Shown: piece by piece, positions 25,356 to 33,793 of the stretch
Layout: each line of letters starts with the position of its first letter
How positions within the stretch are numbered: the stretch's first letter is position 1
Source: Paenibacillus hamazuiensis
Lineage (GTDB): Bacteria > Bacillota > Bacilli > Paenibacillales > NBRC-103111
Length of the DNA: 64,000 nt
Reading direction: 5' to 3'
Assembly: GCF_023276405.1 (NCBI RefSeq)
Contig: NZ_JALRMO010000001.1
Span: forward strand, 7,851,501-7,915,500
The notes under the pieces: model-generated
Seen by the model: only the letters and a program-made list of their open reading frames with translations
Told to the model about the DNA's origin: nothing
Databases searched by the model: none
Position numbers and translations under genes: made by a program

Positions 25356-26330
25356 TTACTTCTTCTGTCCGATTTCTTTCGCAGCTTGGCGAACGATATC
25401 GAAGTTTTTGTCGTCTCCCTTGACGTAGCCTTGGTGGGAGTAAATGTCGACAAGGATTTTGCGGCTGTCTTCGTTTTTCCCGAGATCGATGAACGCTTGC
25501 GAGATTTTATCTCTCCAGGCTTGGCTCATGTCGGAACGAACGGAGATCGTATCGTTCGGAATTTTATCCGTAAAGGAAAGTACGCGGGTTTTTTGAACGG
25601 CGTCCGGCACATCCTTCATTTGCGCGCGGATGTCCTGGAACACGGCTGCAGCGTCCACATCGCCGTTCAGAACGGCAAGAACGCCTTTGTCGTGACCTTT
25701 TACCGTAATGCCGGTAACGTCTTTATCCGGATCGATGCCGTTTTTCTTAAGAAGGATTGCAGGGTAAATGTAACCCGCAGAGGACGTAACGTCCTGCCAT
25801 GCGATCTTTTTGCCTTTCAGGTCTTTAATGTCCTTAATCGGGGAATCCGCTTTGACGATGATCATTGATTTGTAGAAGTCGACAAGATCTTTCGTCGGCT
25901 GGCCTGTTGCGTCGTCTACGCCGAAACGCTGTGCTTGAAGCAGCAGATCGGCCGCTTTTTTGTCATCGTGGGCAACAACATAGTTGCTCGGAGGCAGGAA
26001 GCCTACATCGACTTGCTTGGAAGCCATCGCTTCGATAACGGTGTTGTAGTTCGTGGAGACGGATACTTTCACCGGAATGCCAAGCTTGTCCCCCAGCAAT
26101 TTTTCAAGCGGCTTTGCTTTGGCTTCGAGCGTTTCCGCCTGCTGCGAAGGAACGAACTGAACTCTGAGCTCCTTCGGTTCGAAGGTGCCGCCTTGCGGAG
26201 CAGGACTTGCGGTTTTGGCAGGAGCCGGTGTCGCGCCTTGCTGCGGAGCCGCTTCTTTCTTTGCGCATCCGGCAACGATTCCCGCAGCCATAAGGACGGA
26301 CAAACTGATCGCTGCAAACTTTTTTACCAT
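25356..26330 (-). CDS. phnD: Phosphonate ABC transporter substrate-binding lipoprotein PhnD
   Basis: This is the binding protein of a PhnD-type importer. The start at 26330 follows AGGAGGT and gives 324 residues. Residues 1-20 are a lipoprotein signal ending in the lipobox AGIVAGC, and a Ala/Pro/Gln-rich spacer leads to the mature domain. ELRVQFVPSQQAETLEAKAK and VGFLPPSNYVVA are typical, with QDVTSSAGYIYPAILLKKNG and FTDKIPNDTISVRSDM later. It lies on the opposite strand about 2.6 kb from phnCEE but is the only binding protein in view. A PhoP-box-like site precedes it. Confidence 0.92.
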   Translation of the reverse strand: MVKKFAAISLSVLMAAGIVAGCAKKEAAPQQGATPAPAKTASPAPQGGTFEPKELRVQFVPSQQAETLEAKAKPLEKLLGDKLGIPVKVSVSTNYNTVIEAMASKQVDVGFLPPSNYVVAHDDKKAADLLLQAQRFGVDDATGQPTKDLVDFYKSMIIVKADSPIKDIKDLKGKKIAWQDVTSSAGYIYPAILLKKNGIDPDKDVTGITVKGHDKGVLAVLNGDVDAAAVFQDIRAQMKDVPDAVQKTRVLSFTDKIPNDTISVRSDMSQAWRDKISQAFIDLGKNEDSRKILVDIYSHQGYVKGDDKNFDIVRQAAKEIGQKK

Positions 26331-26401
26331 TAAAATTGACCTCCTGTGAATTCTTTGTTTTTCATACAATTTTTAATATACCATAATCCGCCTGCAATTT
26401 C

Positions 26402-26418
26402 AGTTAAAAAGTTGTTAA
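26402..26418 (-). promoter_or_regulatory. PhoP-box-like direct repeat upstream of phnD
   Basis: On the minus strand TTAACA (26418-26413), five bases, then TTAACT (26407-26402) match the TTAACA-N5-TTAACA arrangement bound by PhoP in Bacillus. A TATATT -10 candidate (26380-26375) lies 21 bp further on, which puts the box where PhoP activates from the -35 region. Only two repeats are visible. Confidence 0.5.
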
Positions 26419-26465
26419 GTATGCTGACATCGCTTACATAATGTCGAACGGTCGCGAAGGTGCGA

Positions 26466-26494
26466 TTGTTTTCCCTCCCCGGAATTGATATAGT
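26466..26494 (+). promoter_or_regulatory. Sigma-A-type promoter of the 5'-nucleotidase gene
   Basis: TTGTTT (26466-26471) and TATAGT (26489-26494) are separated by 17 bp, 41 bp upstream of the ATG at 26536. Confidence 0.55.
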
Positions 26495-26535
26495 TTGTCT
26501 AAAATACCAAAAATCAAGATTTCGGGAGTGGTATC

Positions 26536-28125
26536 ATGTCGGAGAGCAAGGCAGTTTTTGCTTTGACACTGCTGGAAACAAGCGACGTTCATGGAAATAT
26601 TTTACCCATCCATTACGCAAATAATAAGCCAAGCGAAGTAGGGCTGGCCAAAATCGCCACGCTCATTCGCCGGGAACGCGAGCAAAACGAGCATGTGATC
26701 GTCATCGATAACGGCGATTTGGTTCAGGGCACCCCGCTTGCCTATCATCATGCGAGGCTGGACAGCGAGAGCCCCAATCCGATGGTCGCCTGCCTGAACG
26801 AACTGGGCTACGATGCGGCGGTCATCGGCAATCACGAGTTCAATTACGGCAAGGACTTTTTGCAAAAAGCGGTAAAAGAGTCGAATTTTCCGTGGCTCAG
26901 CGCCGGTTTGCTGAATGCCGGATCGGGGGAGCCTTTTTTCGGCAAGCCCTATATCGTAAAAACGTTTCCGGACGGCCCCAAGGTGGCCGTCATCGGGCTC
27001 ACCACGCATTACATTCCGCATTGGGAAAACCCGGACCATATTCAAGGGCTTGTTTTTGAAGATGCGCTGGCGGCAGTCAAGCGCTGGATTCAATATGTTC
27101 GCGACAACGAACGTCCGGACGTGATCGTCGTTTCGTACCACGGCGGCTTCGAGCGTGATTTGACGACGGGCGAGCCGACCGAGCCGCTGACCGGGGAAAA
27201 CCAGGGATATGCGATCTGCAAAGAGGTTCCCGGCGTCGATGTGCTGCTGACCGGACACCAGCACCGCAGCATCGAAGGTGTCCGTATAGACGGGGTGACC
27301 GTCGTGCAGCCGGGAGTGGCGGGAGCTACGCTCGGCAAAGTGCGGATAAAGCTGGAGAAGCGGGACGGAGCCTGGGTCGTCGCGGAGAAAAGCTCCGAGT
27401 TGATTCCGGTGGAGGGCGTTCAAGCTGATCAGGCGATTTTGGATATTGCGAAGGAGCATGAAGCGAAGGCTCAAGTGTGGCTGGACCAGCCGATCGGCAA
27501 GCTGAAGGGCGATATGCTCGTTCGGGACCCGATGGCGACGCGGCTGAAGGACAACCCGCTGATCGAATTCATCAACAAGGTGCAGATGGAGATTTCCGGG
27601 GCGCCGATCTCCAACACCGCTTTATTCGACAATATTTCGCCCGGCTTTCCTCCCGACATTACGATGCGCGACATCGTGTCGAATTACATTTACCCGAATA
27701 CGCTGCAGGTTATCCGCATCAGCGGACAGGACATGAAGGACGCTCTGGAGCGGTCCGCCTCGTATTTCAAACAGTATGACGGCGGACCGATCGAGGTCAG
27801 TCCGGATTTTACGACGCCGAAGCCGCAGCACTACAATTACGACATGTGGGAAGGCATCGAATATACGATCAATATTTCCCGTCCAGTGGGAGAACGTGTG
27901 GTTGAACTGACCGTAAACGGCAAGCCGATCGACCCGTCCGCGGAGTATGACGTCGTCATGAACAACTACCGCGCCGGTGGTGGCGGAAACTATTTGATGT
28001 TTCAGGGCAAGCCGGTCGTGAGAGATATTCCGACGGATGTGGCGGAGCTGCTCGCTACTTACATTATGGAAAAAGGGACCATCGAAGCGACTTGCAACAA
28101 TAACTGGAAAGTGATTCATGACTGA
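26536..28125 (+). CDS. 5'-nucleotidase / 2',3'-cyclic phosphodiesterase family metallophosphatase
   Basis: The 529-residue protein has both domains of the UshA/CpdB family. The N-terminal metallophosphoesterase domain shows LLETSDVHGNI, VIDNGDLVQGTPL, VIGNHEFNYG, VVSYHGGFERD and LLTGHQHRSI, which hold the two-metal site. The C-terminal nucleotidase domain has NTALFDNISPGFP and NNYRAGGGGNYLMF. No signal peptide is present, so it is probably cytoplasmic like B. subtilis YunD, unlike exported UshA. Its place next to phnD suggests a role in phosphate scavenging. Confidence 0.88.
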   Translation: MSESKAVFALTLLETSDVHGNILPIHYANNKPSEVGLAKIATLIRREREQNEHVIVIDNGDLVQGTPLAYHHARLDSESPNPMVACLNELGYDAAVIGNHEFNYGKDFLQKAVKESNFPWLSAGLLNAGSGEPFFGKPYIVKTFPDGPKVAVIGLTTHYIPHWENPDHIQGLVFEDALAAVKRWIQYVRDNERPDVIVVSYHGGFERDLTTGEPTEPLTGENQGYAICKEVPGVDVLLTGHQHRSIEGVRIDGVTVVQPGVAGATLGKVRIKLEKRDGAWVVAEKSSELIPVEGVQADQAILDIAKEHEAKAQVWLDQPIGKLKGDMLVRDPMATRLKDNPLIEFINKVQMEISGAPISNTALFDNISPGFPPDITMRDIVSNYIYPNTLQVIRISGQDMKDALERSASYFKQYDGGPIEVSPDFTTPKPQHYNYDMWEGIEYTINISRPVGERVVELTVNGKPIDPSAEYDVVMNNYRAGGGGNYLMFQGKPVVRDIPTDVAELLATYIMEKGTIEATCNNNWKVIHD

Positions 28126-28218
28126 AATGGAATGCAATGGAGGGAGAACGACGAAGAGAAGGGCCCCCGGTTCATTCTCCCAATCCCGGGCACGTGGACA
28201 CTTAGAGAAATCGGCTCT

Positions 28219-28677
28219 CTACCGCACTCCCCACTCCCACATGCCGTAAGCGGTTTTCTTGTCGAGCGGAACGCCCGCTTGGCGAAGCAGCAGGGCGATT
28301 TGTCCGCGGTGGTGGGCTTCGTGGGCAATCAAATATCCGAGAAATGCGGTCGGATGAGGCCTGAACCCCTTGATCCGGCCGGTTTCCAACCCAAGCTCCA
28401 GCAGGCGTTCGATCCGGTCGGCGGAATCGGCGAGCGCCGTCTGCAGCGCTGCTTTGGTTACGGAAACTTTCGAATCGTCATCTTTCGGCTCACCCAGCCA
28501 TTCCGGGGCGGCTTGCTTCAGCCACATCCTCCGCACTTTGACGATATGATGCAGATGCTCCCCGACCGACCTTCCTTTTTCCCAAGAAGCTTTCAACTGC
28601 TCCTCATCGATCGCCTCCAGCATAAACAGATGAATCCGCTGGTGAATACGCCATGTCTCAAGCAAGGCATCGTTCAT
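28219..28677 (-). CDS. DinB-family protein
   Basis: The 152-residue protein is a four-helix-bundle DinB/YfiT-type protein. The start at 28677 follows GGGGAGGATT and gives MNDALLETWRIHQRI. VGEHLHHIVKVRRMWL carries the first metal-binding His and AHEAHHRGQIALLLRQAG the His pair, so a metal site is likely. Such proteins include thiol-dependent S-transferases and many unknowns. It is divergent from a WYL regulator, a common pairing. Confidence 0.85.
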   Translation of the reverse strand: MNDALLETWRIHQRIHLFMLEAIDEEQLKASWEKGRSVGEHLHHIVKVRRMWLKQAAPEWLGEPKDDDSKVSVTKAALQTALADSADRIERLLELGLETGRIKGFRPHPTAFLGYLIAHEAHHRGQIALLLRQAGVPLDKKTAYGMWEWGVR

Positions 28678-28783
28678 GTTTAATCCTCCCCGCGCCTGCA
28701 CGCAGGCAATGAGAAACGGCTTGTCATCCTATGCCGCGCGGCGCTATATTGTTTGTAACCACTGGCAGCGTAACAGGAAATAG

Positions 28784-28798
28784 TGACAGAACCTGTCA
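28784..28798. promoter_or_regulatory. Perfect dyad upstream of the WYL regulator
   Basis: TGACAG-AAC-CTGTCA is a perfect 6+6 inverted repeat, placed between the divergent DinB and WYL-regulator genes and 37 bp before the regulator's ATG. It is the obvious candidate operator for the regulator. Confidence 0.55.
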
Positions 28799-28834
28799 TA
28801 TTCGAAATAATTTGGCGGAAAAGGAGGACCGGGG

Positions 28835-29782
28835 ATGGCCAAGCCGAAGCGGCTCATCGAGCTGCTCATGACGGTAAACGCCAAAAGAAGGTTTACCGTG
28901 CAGGAGCTTGCGGACGAGTTTCATGTGTCCAAGCGGACGATTTTACGCGATCTTCAGGAGCTGAGCGAGCTCGGGGTTCCGCTGTATTCGGAAGTGGGGG
29001 CGGGGGGCGGTTACCGTGTGCTGCGGGAGAAAATGCTGCCTCCGATATGTTTTTCCGAAGAGGAGGCGACGGCGATGTTTTTCGCTTACCAGTCGCTGGA
29101 GCAATACTCGGCGCTGCCCTTTGAGGAGTCGTCCGTCTCCGCATTGAAAAAGTTTTATCATTACTTGCCTGCAGAGGCCAAGGAGCGCATTCAGGCGCTT
29201 CAGAACCGCTTTATGTTCAAAGTGCCGAAGCACAAGCTGGGGGCGAAATATTTAAAGCCGTGCCTGGAAGCGGCGCTTCGCGGTCAGGTGCTGTTCATCG
29301 AATACGACTCCGAAAACGGCGTCAGCAAGCGGGACATTCAGCCGATCGGCGTGTATGCGATGAACGGGCTCTGGTATTGTCCAGCCTATTGCTTTAAAAG
29401 CGAAGAGATGCGGATGTTCCGCGTAGACCGGATCGTATCGGCCGAGGTCAAAAACGATCAGTCCGTACGGAGAGAAGATGTGCGGAAAAAAACGCTCGTA
29501 GACTGGTTTTCTTTTGAAAACCAAACGCATGAAGTGGAGCTGGAGGTGGAGCTGACGCCGCGGGGCGTGAAAAAATGCCAATCCGACATCTGGCTTTCCT
29601 CCGATTTGCATGTGCGTTCCGACGGAACCGGAGTGATTCGGACGACGATCGACCGCCCTTTCATTCCTTGGGCGATCGACTTTTTCATGGGTTACGGAAC
29701 GGAGGCCGTGCTCACAAAGCCGGATTTTGCGGTGGAGATGATCAAAAACCGGCTGGACGAGCTGCGCAAGCTGTATCAGTAG
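28835..29782 (+). CDS. YafY-type transcriptional regulator with HTH and WYL domains
   Basis: Residues about 5-60 are a DeoR-like winged HTH: RLIELLMTVNAKRRFTVQEL followed by DEFHVSKRTILRDLQELSE. Residues about 140-230 form the WYL ligand-binding domain, with FIEYDSENGVSKRDIQPIGV and LWYCPAYCFKSEEMRMFRVD around the usual WY(L/C) motif; here the third residue is Cys. A C-terminal WCX-like extension follows. The ATG follows GGAGG. It probably controls itself and the divergent DinB gene (inference). Confidence 0.88.
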   Translation: MAKPKRLIELLMTVNAKRRFTVQELADEFHVSKRTILRDLQELSELGVPLYSEVGAGGGYRVLREKMLPPICFSEEEATAMFFAYQSLEQYSALPFEESSVSALKKFYHYLPAEAKERIQALQNRFMFKVPKHKLGAKYLKPCLEAALRGQVLFIEYDSENGVSKRDIQPIGVYAMNGLWYCPAYCFKSEEMRMFRVDRIVSAEVKNDQSVRREDVRKKTLVDWFSFENQTHEVELEVELTPRGVKKCQSDIWLSSDLHVRSDGTGVIRTTIDRPFIPWAIDFFMGYGTEAVLTKPDFAVEMIKNRLDELRKLYQ

Positions 29783-29958
29783 GGGCAAACTTCCGATCGA
29801 AAAACCACCGGGGTTAAGACGTGTGCCATTCGTCACGGCCCATATGAAATTTCCGGCGCAAAAAAAGATGCGAACGTTTTCACGCTGTTGTATGATTTTA
29901 TATGGAACGGATTGCGGATTGTTGATCAATATTGGTTTAGCGACGAGGAGGAAAAGGG

Positions 29959-30750
29959 ATGGAAGAAATTTTATTGTGGTCTGATGGGACACCTTATGCT
30001 CAGGGAACTGGAAAAGAAGATATTCCGTACATCGTGCCGTTTCCGGTGGAAAGCGCGAATCCGGCTCCCGCCGTCATCGTTTGTCCGGGGGGCGGCTACG
30101 GAAGAAAAGCGGAGCACGAGGGGGAGCCTGTAGCACGCTGGCTCAATTCTCTGGGCATCGCCGCATTCGTGCTGCAGTATCGCGTTGCGCCTTACCGGCA
30201 TCCGGTGCCGCTCGGCGATGCCAAGCGGGCGATCCGGCTCGTGCGGAGCACGGCGGCCCGCTGGAATATCGATCCGCAGCGCGTCGGCATTCTCGGCTTT
30301 TCTGCGGGCGGGCATCTGGCATCGTCGGCGGGCCTTCACTACGACCTCGGCAATCCGGAAGCGGACGATGCGGTGGAACGCGAAAGCAGCCGTCCCGACT
30401 TGATGGTGCTGTGTTACCCCGTTATTACGTTCGGAGAATTTACGCATGCCGGTTCAAAATCGAATTTGCTCGGACCCGAGCCGGATGAAGAGCTCGTCAA
30501 ACTGCTGTCGGGTGAGCATCAGGTGACCGCCGAGACGCCGCCGGCTTTTCTGTGGCATACGGCGGACGACGCGTCAGTTCCGGTTGAGAACAGCCTGCAG
30601 CTGGCTATGGCGCTCAGCAGGCATAAGGTGCCGCACGAGCTGCACGTGTACGAGAGCGGACGGCACGGCCTCGGCCTTGCCGGGGATCATCCGGAGGCCC
30701 ATACGTGGACGACGCTTTGTGCGAACTGGCTGCGCAAGCGAGGGTTTTAG
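29959..30750 (+). CDS. Alpha/beta hydrolase, acetyl-xylan-esterase-like
   Basis: The 263-residue protein is a serine hydrolase of the BD-FAE/Axe2-like group. VIVCPGGGYGRKAEHEGEPVA is the oxyanion-hole region (HGGG-like GGGY). GILGFSAGGHLAS holds the nucleophile Ser near residue 115. PAFLWHTADDASVPVENSL carries the acid and ELHVYESGRHGLGL the catalytic His. There is no signal peptide. It is followed 4 bp later by pxpB; a role in the pxp operon is not known. Confidence 0.85.
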   Translation: MEEILLWSDGTPYAQGTGKEDIPYIVPFPVESANPAPAVIVCPGGGYGRKAEHEGEPVARWLNSLGIAAFVLQYRVAPYRHPVPLGDAKRAIRLVRSTAARWNIDPQRVGILGFSAGGHLASSAGLHYDLGNPEADDAVERESSRPDLMVLCYPVITFGEFTHAGSKSNLLGPEPDEELVKLLSGEHQVTAETPPAFLWHTADDASVPVENSLQLAMALSRHKVPHELHVYESGRHGLGLAGDHPEAHTWTTLCANWLRKRGF

Positions 30751-30753
30751 AAG

Positions 30754-31740
30754 ATGCCGTCCGTATCGCAGTTCGAGCTGTATCCCCTCGGAGATGCGGC
30801 AGTGACGGTGCGCTTCGGCAGCGCTGTGGATCCTGCGGTGTTCGAAGCCGTTCAGGAGGCGGCCGGCCGATTGGAAAGGGCGAGGCACCCGCTGGCGACG
30901 GAGATCACCTGCGCTTATGCGACCGTAACGGTGTATTACGAGGGGGGCGCGGGCGAAGGCGGGCCAGTGCAGCGGGCTGCGGAAGTCGGTGACAGCTTTA
31001 GTAAGGCGAAAGCGGGAGGAGCGACCGGTGCTTCGGAGGTCCGGATGGACGCGGGAAGCGAGGCGGAAGTAAGGCGCGCGGACATGCCGGAGGAAAAGTC
31101 CGGCATACCGTCAGATGGTGCTTCCTGGCAAGGATTTCGCATCTCGGCGGAAGCACCGATCTCCGGGGAATCACCTATCTCCCCGGATTCGGCGTACGGG
31201 CGCATATGCAGCTGGATTCGCGAGCGGCTTCACGATATGAGCGAAGCTGAGCCCGCCGACGGTGCCGGGGAGTCCGCTTCGGGCGCTTCGCTCTTTGAAA
31301 TCCCGGTATGCTACGGCGGCGCTTACGGACCGGATCTTGTGGAAGTGGCGAGGCGCTGCGGGCTGACGGAGGATGCCGTCGTAGAGCTGCACAGCCGGGA
31401 TGTATACAAGGTGTACATGGTCGGATTTGCCCCCGGCTTTCCGTATCTCGGCGTCGTTCCGCCGCAGCTTGAAATGCCGCGCCGCGCCGAACCGCGGCTG
31501 TCCGTAGCGGCCGGTTCGGTCGGTTTGGCCGGCCGGCAAACCGGCATTTACCCGCTTGAATCGCCGGGAGGCTGGCAAATCATCGGGAGGACGCCGGTCC
31601 GGCTGTTTCACCCGCTGCGGCAGCCGCCGGCCCTGCTGAGGCCCGGGGATCGCGTCCGGTTCGTTCCTGTGCCGGAGGCGAAGTTTGAGGAGCTTCGCCG
31701 ATTGGCCGTGCCGAAAGGCGGAAAGGGGGGCGGCCTATGA
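30754..31740 (+). CDS. pxpB: 5-oxoprolinase subunit PxpB (KipI-like) with an inserted linker
   Basis: PxpB works with PxpA and PxpC to open 5-oxoproline to glutamate using ATP; its Bacillus relative KipI also inhibits kinase KinA. The family usually has about 240 residues, here 328. The N-terminal part [13 protein letters not shown] to about residue 63 is normal. Residues 64-150 are an Ala/Gly/Ser/Glu-rich insert including repeated PIS.E/D.PIS units. The family sequence resumes with [30 protein letters not shown] and [21 protein letters not shown]. The stop overlaps pxpC as ATGA. Confidence 0.92.
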   Translation: MPSVSQFELYPLGDAAVTVRFGSAVDPAVFEAVQEAAGRLERARHPLATEITCAYATVTVYYEGGAGEGGPVQRAAEVGDSFSKAKAGGATGASEVRMDAGSEAEVRRADMPEEKSGIPSDGASWQGFRISAEAPISGESPISPDSAYGRICSWIRERLHDMSEAEPADGAGESASGASLFEIPVCYGGAYGPDLVEVARRCGLTEDAVVELHSRDVYKVYMVGFAPGFPYLGVVPPQLEMPRRAEPRLSVAAGSVGLAGRQTGIYPLESPGGWQIIGRTPVRLFHPLRQPPALLRPGDRVRFVPVPEAKFEELRRLAVPKGGKGGGL

Positions 31741-32747
31741 CCGTGACGGTGCTGCGGCCCGGCCTGCACACGACCGTGCAGGACCTCGGCCGCTTCGACT
31801 ATAGAGGCGTCGGCGTGCCGGTGAGCGGCGCTTTGGACGCATTTGCGATGCGGGTGGCCAACCTGCTGGCCGGAGGCGCCGAAGGCTGCGCCGTGCTGGA
31901 GGCGACGATGGCCGGCCCTGCGCTTCGCTTCGAGCAGAGCGCGCTGATCGCGCTCTGCGGCGGCGAGCTGGACGCCCGCGTGGACGGCGCGCCGGTGCCG
32001 TATTGGCGCCCGGTGCTGGTTCGCCGCGGAAGCGTGCTCGAGCTCGGCTACGCCCGCAGCGGCTGCCGGGCGTACATCGCCGTGGCCGGCGGCTTCGCCG
32101 TGCCGGCCGTTATGGGCAGCGCCAGCACGTACGTGCGCGGCGGCTTCGGGGGCTTCGCCGGCCGTGCGCTGCAGGCCGGCGATACGCTCGCCCGCGGAGA
32201 GCCCGGCCCGGCCGGGCGGGCTCTCGCGGAGCGGCTGGCGGCGGCCGCGCCGGGCGCCGCGGCGGCGTGGCCGCCGTGGTTCGTGCAGCCGGAGCTGCTG
32301 CCGGCCTACGGCCAAGGCGTCACGGTCCGGGCGATCCCCGGCCCGGAGCTGGACCGCTTCGATCCCGCTGCCCGGGATCGGTTCTGGTCCGAGCCGTACC
32401 GCGTGACGGTGCGGTCGGACCGGATGGGCTGCCGGCTGGAAGGAGCGGAGCTCCAACTTCGGCAGCCGCTGGAGATGGTGTCCGAGGCGGTAGCCCCCGG
32501 CACCGTCCAAGTGCCGCCGGGCGGGCAGCCGATCGTGCTGCTCGCCGACTGCCAGACGACCGGGGGGTATCCCCGGATCGCCCACGTCGCGGCCGTCGAT
32601 CTGCCCCTGCTCGCGCAGCTGAAGCCGGGTGATACCGTGCGGTTCCGCCCCGTCACCGTGGAAGAAGCCGAAGAGCTGCTGTGGATACGCTCCCGGGAGC
32701 TGCAGCTGCTCGCCGCAGGGATTGCGGCAAGGATTAAATCGGTATAA
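31737..32747 (+). CDS. pxpC: 5-oxoprolinase subunit PxpC (KipA-like)
   Basis: PxpC is the biotin-carboxyltransferase-like partner of PxpB. The 336-residue length fits. It opens [22 protein letters not shown] and continues [38 protein letters not shown] and [17 protein letters not shown] are strong family motifs, as are [12 protein letters not shown] and [18 protein letters not shown] (all quoted as short cores). The usual neighbour pxpA is missing here; it lies at 59096, on the far side of the prophage. A terminator follows. Confidence 0.93.
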   Translation: MTVTVLRPGLHTTVQDLGRFDYRGVGVPVSGALDAFAMRVANLLAGGAEGCAVLEATMAGPALRFEQSALIALCGGELDARVDGAPVPYWRPVLVRRGSVLELGYARSGCRAYIAVAGGFAVPAVMGSASTYVRGGFGGFAGRALQAGDTLARGEPGPAGRALAERLAAAAPGAAAAWPPWFVQPELLPAYGQGVTVRAIPGPELDRFDPAARDRFWSEPYRVTVRSDRMGCRLEGAELQLRQPLEMVSEAVAPGTVQVPPGGQPIVLLADCQTTGGYPRIAHVAAVDLPLLAQLKPGDTVRFRPVTVEEAEELLWIRSRELQLLAAGIAARIKSV

Positions 32748-32943
32748 CGATTCTTTCGCTTGAGCGAGCCTTCCGAATGTGAGTTAATGGAAGTGCGGCC
32801 GGCAGCGCGGCAAATGGCGACGTTTGCAGCGGCTTCGTTTAGCTAGCGAACGGAGGAAGCGGCCAGTTCTCGAGAAAGGAGTGATCGAAAGAAATGATTA
32901 CGTTACCTGAGGTGGTCTCTGCGTAAAGCAGAGCCTTGCAACC

Positions 32944-32971
32944 GGAGGCCTTCGGGCCTCCCCTATATTTT
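32944..32971 (+). terminator. Intrinsic terminator after pxpC
   Basis: GGAGGCC (32944-32950) pairs with GGCCTCC (32955-32961) around a TTCG loop, followed by a T-rich run. Confidence 0.8.
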
Positions 32972-32975
32972 TTGC

Positions 32976-33005
32976 TGGACATACATACTTGTCTTTGGTT
33001 ATACT
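32976..33005 (+). promoter_or_regulatory. Promoter of a short peptide transcript
   Basis: TGGACA (32976-32981) and TATACT (33000-33005) are 18 bp apart. A T/A-rich imperfect dyad (TGTT...AACA, 33012-33040) follows and could be an operator. Confidence 0.5.
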
Positions 33006-33060
33006 GAAAGTGTGTTGGATAATAATGTTAAATAATAACAGGTGAAAGGAGCGTTGTGCC

Positions 33061-33099
33061 GTGCTGACAACATTTGGATTTGAGGGGTTTCCCGATTAA
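33061..33099 (+). CDS. Very short ORF (12 codons) MLTTFGFEGFPD
   Basis: GTG 33061 follows AAAGGAG and opens a 12-residue frame that ends at TAA 33099. It is enclosed by its own promoter (32976-33005) and two terminators (33164-33195 and 33223-33249), so it would lie on a transcript of about 170-220 nt. The TFGF motif recurs in the next small ORF at 33287. No known family recognised. It may be a leader, a signalling peptide or a chance frame. Confidence 0.35.
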   Translation: MLTTFGFEGFPD

Positions 33100-33163
33100 C
33101 AATTGAATAAGCTCGTAACAAGACCGTCCACCTGCTAAGTTTCATATTGGAAGAACCAGGGGT

Positions 33164-33195
33164 ACACGATTGTTTTTGGGGATCGTGTTTTTTCA
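33164..33195 (+). terminator. Intrinsic terminator of the short transcript
   Basis: ACACGAT (33164-33170) pairs with ATCGTGT (33182-33188), followed by a T run. Confidence 0.75.
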
Positions 33196-33222
33196 TTTTT
33201 GCCGCCTGGGTTCGGGCTCGTG

Positions 33223-33249
33223 ACGTCTGCTGCAGACGTTTTTTTGTTT
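33223..33249 (+). terminator. Second tandem terminator
   Basis: ACGTCT (33223-33228) and AGACGT (33234-33239) form a short stem, followed by seven or more T residues. It lies 35 bp after the first terminator. Confidence 0.65.
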
Positions 33250-33286
33250 TTCGGGAAATTCAAAAAACTAATTAGGAGGTATAACG

Positions 33287-33415
33287 ATGAGCACACTTAA
33301 TACATTTGGATTTGCATTTGGAGTTAATGCTTGGAAGTCGGAAACAGCTCAAGGTAAACTTAAGGAGGTTTTTGTAAATGAGTTACAAAAACGGAAAAGA
33401 TGTTCTTCCCCCTAG
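33287..33415 (+). CDS. Small protein with N-terminal NTFGFAFG motif
   Basis: ATG 33287 follows AGGAGGTATAACG, an excellent ribosome binding site, and opens a 42-residue frame. The N-terminus MSTLNTFGFAFGVNAWKS is hydrophobic and Gly/Phe-rich. The C-terminal half is Lys/Arg-rich. The DNA ACATTTGGATTTG is shared exactly with the 12-codon ORF at 33061. It overlaps the next gene by 38 bp in another frame, and that gene's own AAGGAGG site lies inside it. Family not recognised; the strong start site is the main evidence. Confidence 0.5.
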   Translation: MSTLNTFGFAFGVNAWKSETAQGKLKEVFVNELQKRKRCSSP

Positions 33416-33671
33416 CTTGCTTAAACAGCTGCAAGAATACATTCAGGGTGAGATTATTTATATACCGAAAAAAGAACAAAAACGCGCGGGATGGGGCGAG
33501 AACAACGGAACCCGCCTGTTCATCAAACGGCGCAACAACGAAATTTTTCAGCAGTATCAGAACGGCTCAACCGTAAGGGAGCTGATCGAAAAATACCATC
33601 TGTCGGAAGACAGCATCCGTAAAATCATCGTCAAAACCCGCGTCAGCCTGGCGCGGCAGGCGGAGATGTGA
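33378..33671 (+). CDS. CD3324/Mor-like small HTH protein
   Basis: The 97-residue protein matches the small CD3324-type family as I remember it. It opens MSYKNGKDVLPPSLLKQLQE and has a basic centre with NGTRLFIKRRNNEIFQQYQN. The end, STVRELIEKYHLSEDSIRKI, is a helix-turn-helix resembling the C-terminal half of Mor-type phage activators. AAGGAGG 33362-33368 precedes the ATG. It may be a host regulator or the last gene left of the prophage. A strong terminator follows. Confidence 0.75.
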   Translation: MSYKNGKDVLPPSLLKQLQEYIQGEIIYIPKKEQKRAGWGENNGTRLFIKRRNNEIFQQYQNGSTVRELIEKYHLSEDSIRKIIVKTRVSLARQAEM

Positions 33672-33726
33672 TGGCACGGACACACATGAGCCGCGGACCG
33701 GTGGAAGGGTCCATCGGCGGCGGACG

Positions 33727-33764
33727 AACCCGGAGGCGCAGAAGCGGCCTCCGGGTTATTTGTA
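33727..33764 (+). terminator. Intrinsic terminator after the CD3324-like gene
   Basis: AACCCGGAGGC (33727-33737) pairs with GCCTCCGGGTT (33747-33757), followed by ATTTGTAT. The stem is perfect over 11 bp. Confidence 0.75.
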
Positions 33765-33793
33765 TAGAGATTAATTAGCTGGAGACGTCCAAC

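Larger units (their letters stand above)
32748..33060. other. Spacer after pxpC with a short leader ORF, terminator and promoter
   Basis: No full gene is visible. At 32894-32926 an 11-codon frame (MITLPEVVSA) follows AAGGAG at long spacing; a small TCTGC/GCAGA hairpin overlaps its end. A terminator follows at 32944 and a promoter at 32976. TCCGAATGTGAG at 32772-32783 resembles a sequence just right of the prophage. Confidence 0.5.

Noticed and set aside
31608-32585. 325-codon minus-strand frame over pxpC
   Set aside because: Arg/Ala/Gly-rich shadow with no start signal or motif.
33378-33671. Prophage integrase or excisionase
   Set aside because: The small HTH protein lacks recombinase motifs and resembles CD3324/Mor-like regulators instead.
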